A model generated the notes under the pieces. The model was not told where the DNA came from and ran no database searches. It worked only from the letters and a program-made list of their open reading frames with translations. This document shows positions 19,937 to 20,553 of a DNA stretch of 20,553 bases, piece by piece. Each line of letters opens with the position of its first letter. The stretch's first letter is position 1. The position numbers were made by a program, and so were the translations under genes. The DNA is from Aureococcus anophagefferens (taxonomy: Eukaryota; Sar; Pelagophyceae; Pelagomonadales; Pelagomonadaceae), in the NCBI RefSeq assembly GCF_000186865.1, contig NW_008705567.1, forward strand, positions 111,387 to 131,939, read 5' to 3'.

Positions 19937-20553
19937 AGTTCTCGGGGCCGGTCGCCTGGAGTTGCTCCACCTAGACCGCAAGTCTGCAGACGAGCCTACG
20001 CGCATTCCCAAGGAAGACAAACCACAAAGGCGCGACCTTGTCGACTACCCTTTAGAAAGTGGCTCCCAATGCCTTCCTTCCGGGCGAACAGGATCCGCCC
20101 CGGAGGCGCTGCCCCGAGATGACGTCCAGGCCGTGAGGCGCGCTTATTTTTCTCGCTCGGCAATTCCGAGGCATGCGTTTTTGCTGAATATATCCTCCTG
20201 CTGAAGTCCTCAGTGGTTGCGACGAGCACCAGACAGGATTACCGCACGCAGTTTCCCCGCAGGCTAATGCGGCCGCTGCCGCACGAGGTGGCTCACGGCT
20301 GTGGCGCTCTAAGATGGGGTAAAAAATAGGCATATGGGCGTATCCGGGGGCAGGAGATGGCTGGCTGCTTGTTTTCGGTGGACAATCGGAGCAATGAGCC
20401 TGGGCTGACACAGAGCCTATCTCGATCCTTGGCGTGGAATATCGTGTATTTTGTATCAAGCAAGAGGCAAATGACACTGGACAACTGTTTTACTTGGCCG
20501 GCTTATCAAGGCCGGGTGTTACACCTAGTAGAGGCATGTATATGTTATATTTT
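19937..20553. other. Right-edge region, no supported gene
   Basis: Open frames exist on both strands. A + strand frame at about 19970-20204 (DRKSADEPTRIPKEDKPQRR and on) has mildly coding-like composition, and a minus frame covers 20052-20477, but neither has a motif or splice partner that I can support. Confidence 0.35.

Noticed and set aside
20052..20477. 141-residue minus-strand ORF at the right edge
   Set aside because: Low-complexity Ala/Arg/Pro content, no family features, and overlaps an equally plausible + strand frame.

Overview
This is nuclear DNA from a unicellular eukaryote, probably a protist with a cilium. It shows gene-dense intron-rich coding DNA, canonical eukaryotic families (eIF2-alpha, CaMK and AGC kinases, TLDc, an ARL6/BBS3-like GTPase) and hAT-type miniature transposons. 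I cannot name the lineage. The introns are very short (40 to 80 nt). By reading-frame and family reconstruction, 6 of 26 use a GC donor, and 22 of 26 are followed by G (AG|G). That pattern would suit a dinoflagellate-, haptophyte- or stramenopile-like protist, but this is inference only.

Layout. 3-537 (+): C-terminal part of a TLDc protein. 540-2640: no solid gene; a 52-bp tandem duplication and a possible LTR-retroelement leader with a gag-like ORF. 2646-3645 (-): complete eIF2-alpha, with a truncated MITE just upstream. 3955-4195: degenerate GGGATA-type repeats. 4724-6056 (-): complete CaMK-family kinase in six exons with a predicted lipidated N-terminus. 6198-6668 (-): remnant resembling a DNA cytosine methyltransferase motif I. 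7013-9721 (-): large IQ/Cys-rich protein, divergent from a small helical protein at 9812-10312 (+). 10975-12056: two different hAT-like MITEs, each with a perfect 8-bp target-site duplication. 12692-15376 (-): ten-exon gene in which an Arb2/FAM172-type alpha/beta-hydrolase-like domain runs in frame into an AGC kinase. 15871-16656 (-): ARL6-like GTPase. 17489-18946 (+): coiled-coil protein. 19634-19936: third copy of the first MITE family.

The most notable item is the Arb2-AGC kinase fusion. The end of the Arb2 domain and the start of the kinase domain lie in one uninterrupted exon (14397-13846). The nucleophile serine and the histidine of the hydrolase fold both appear replaced, which suggests a regulatory pseudohydrolase attached to a kinase with intact catalytic motifs. 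A second theme is a repeated upstream module (GGACGGAA / GGAGATACGAAAGGCC) found near the 5' ends of several genes. All gene models come from reading frames and family knowledge; none is backed by transcript data.
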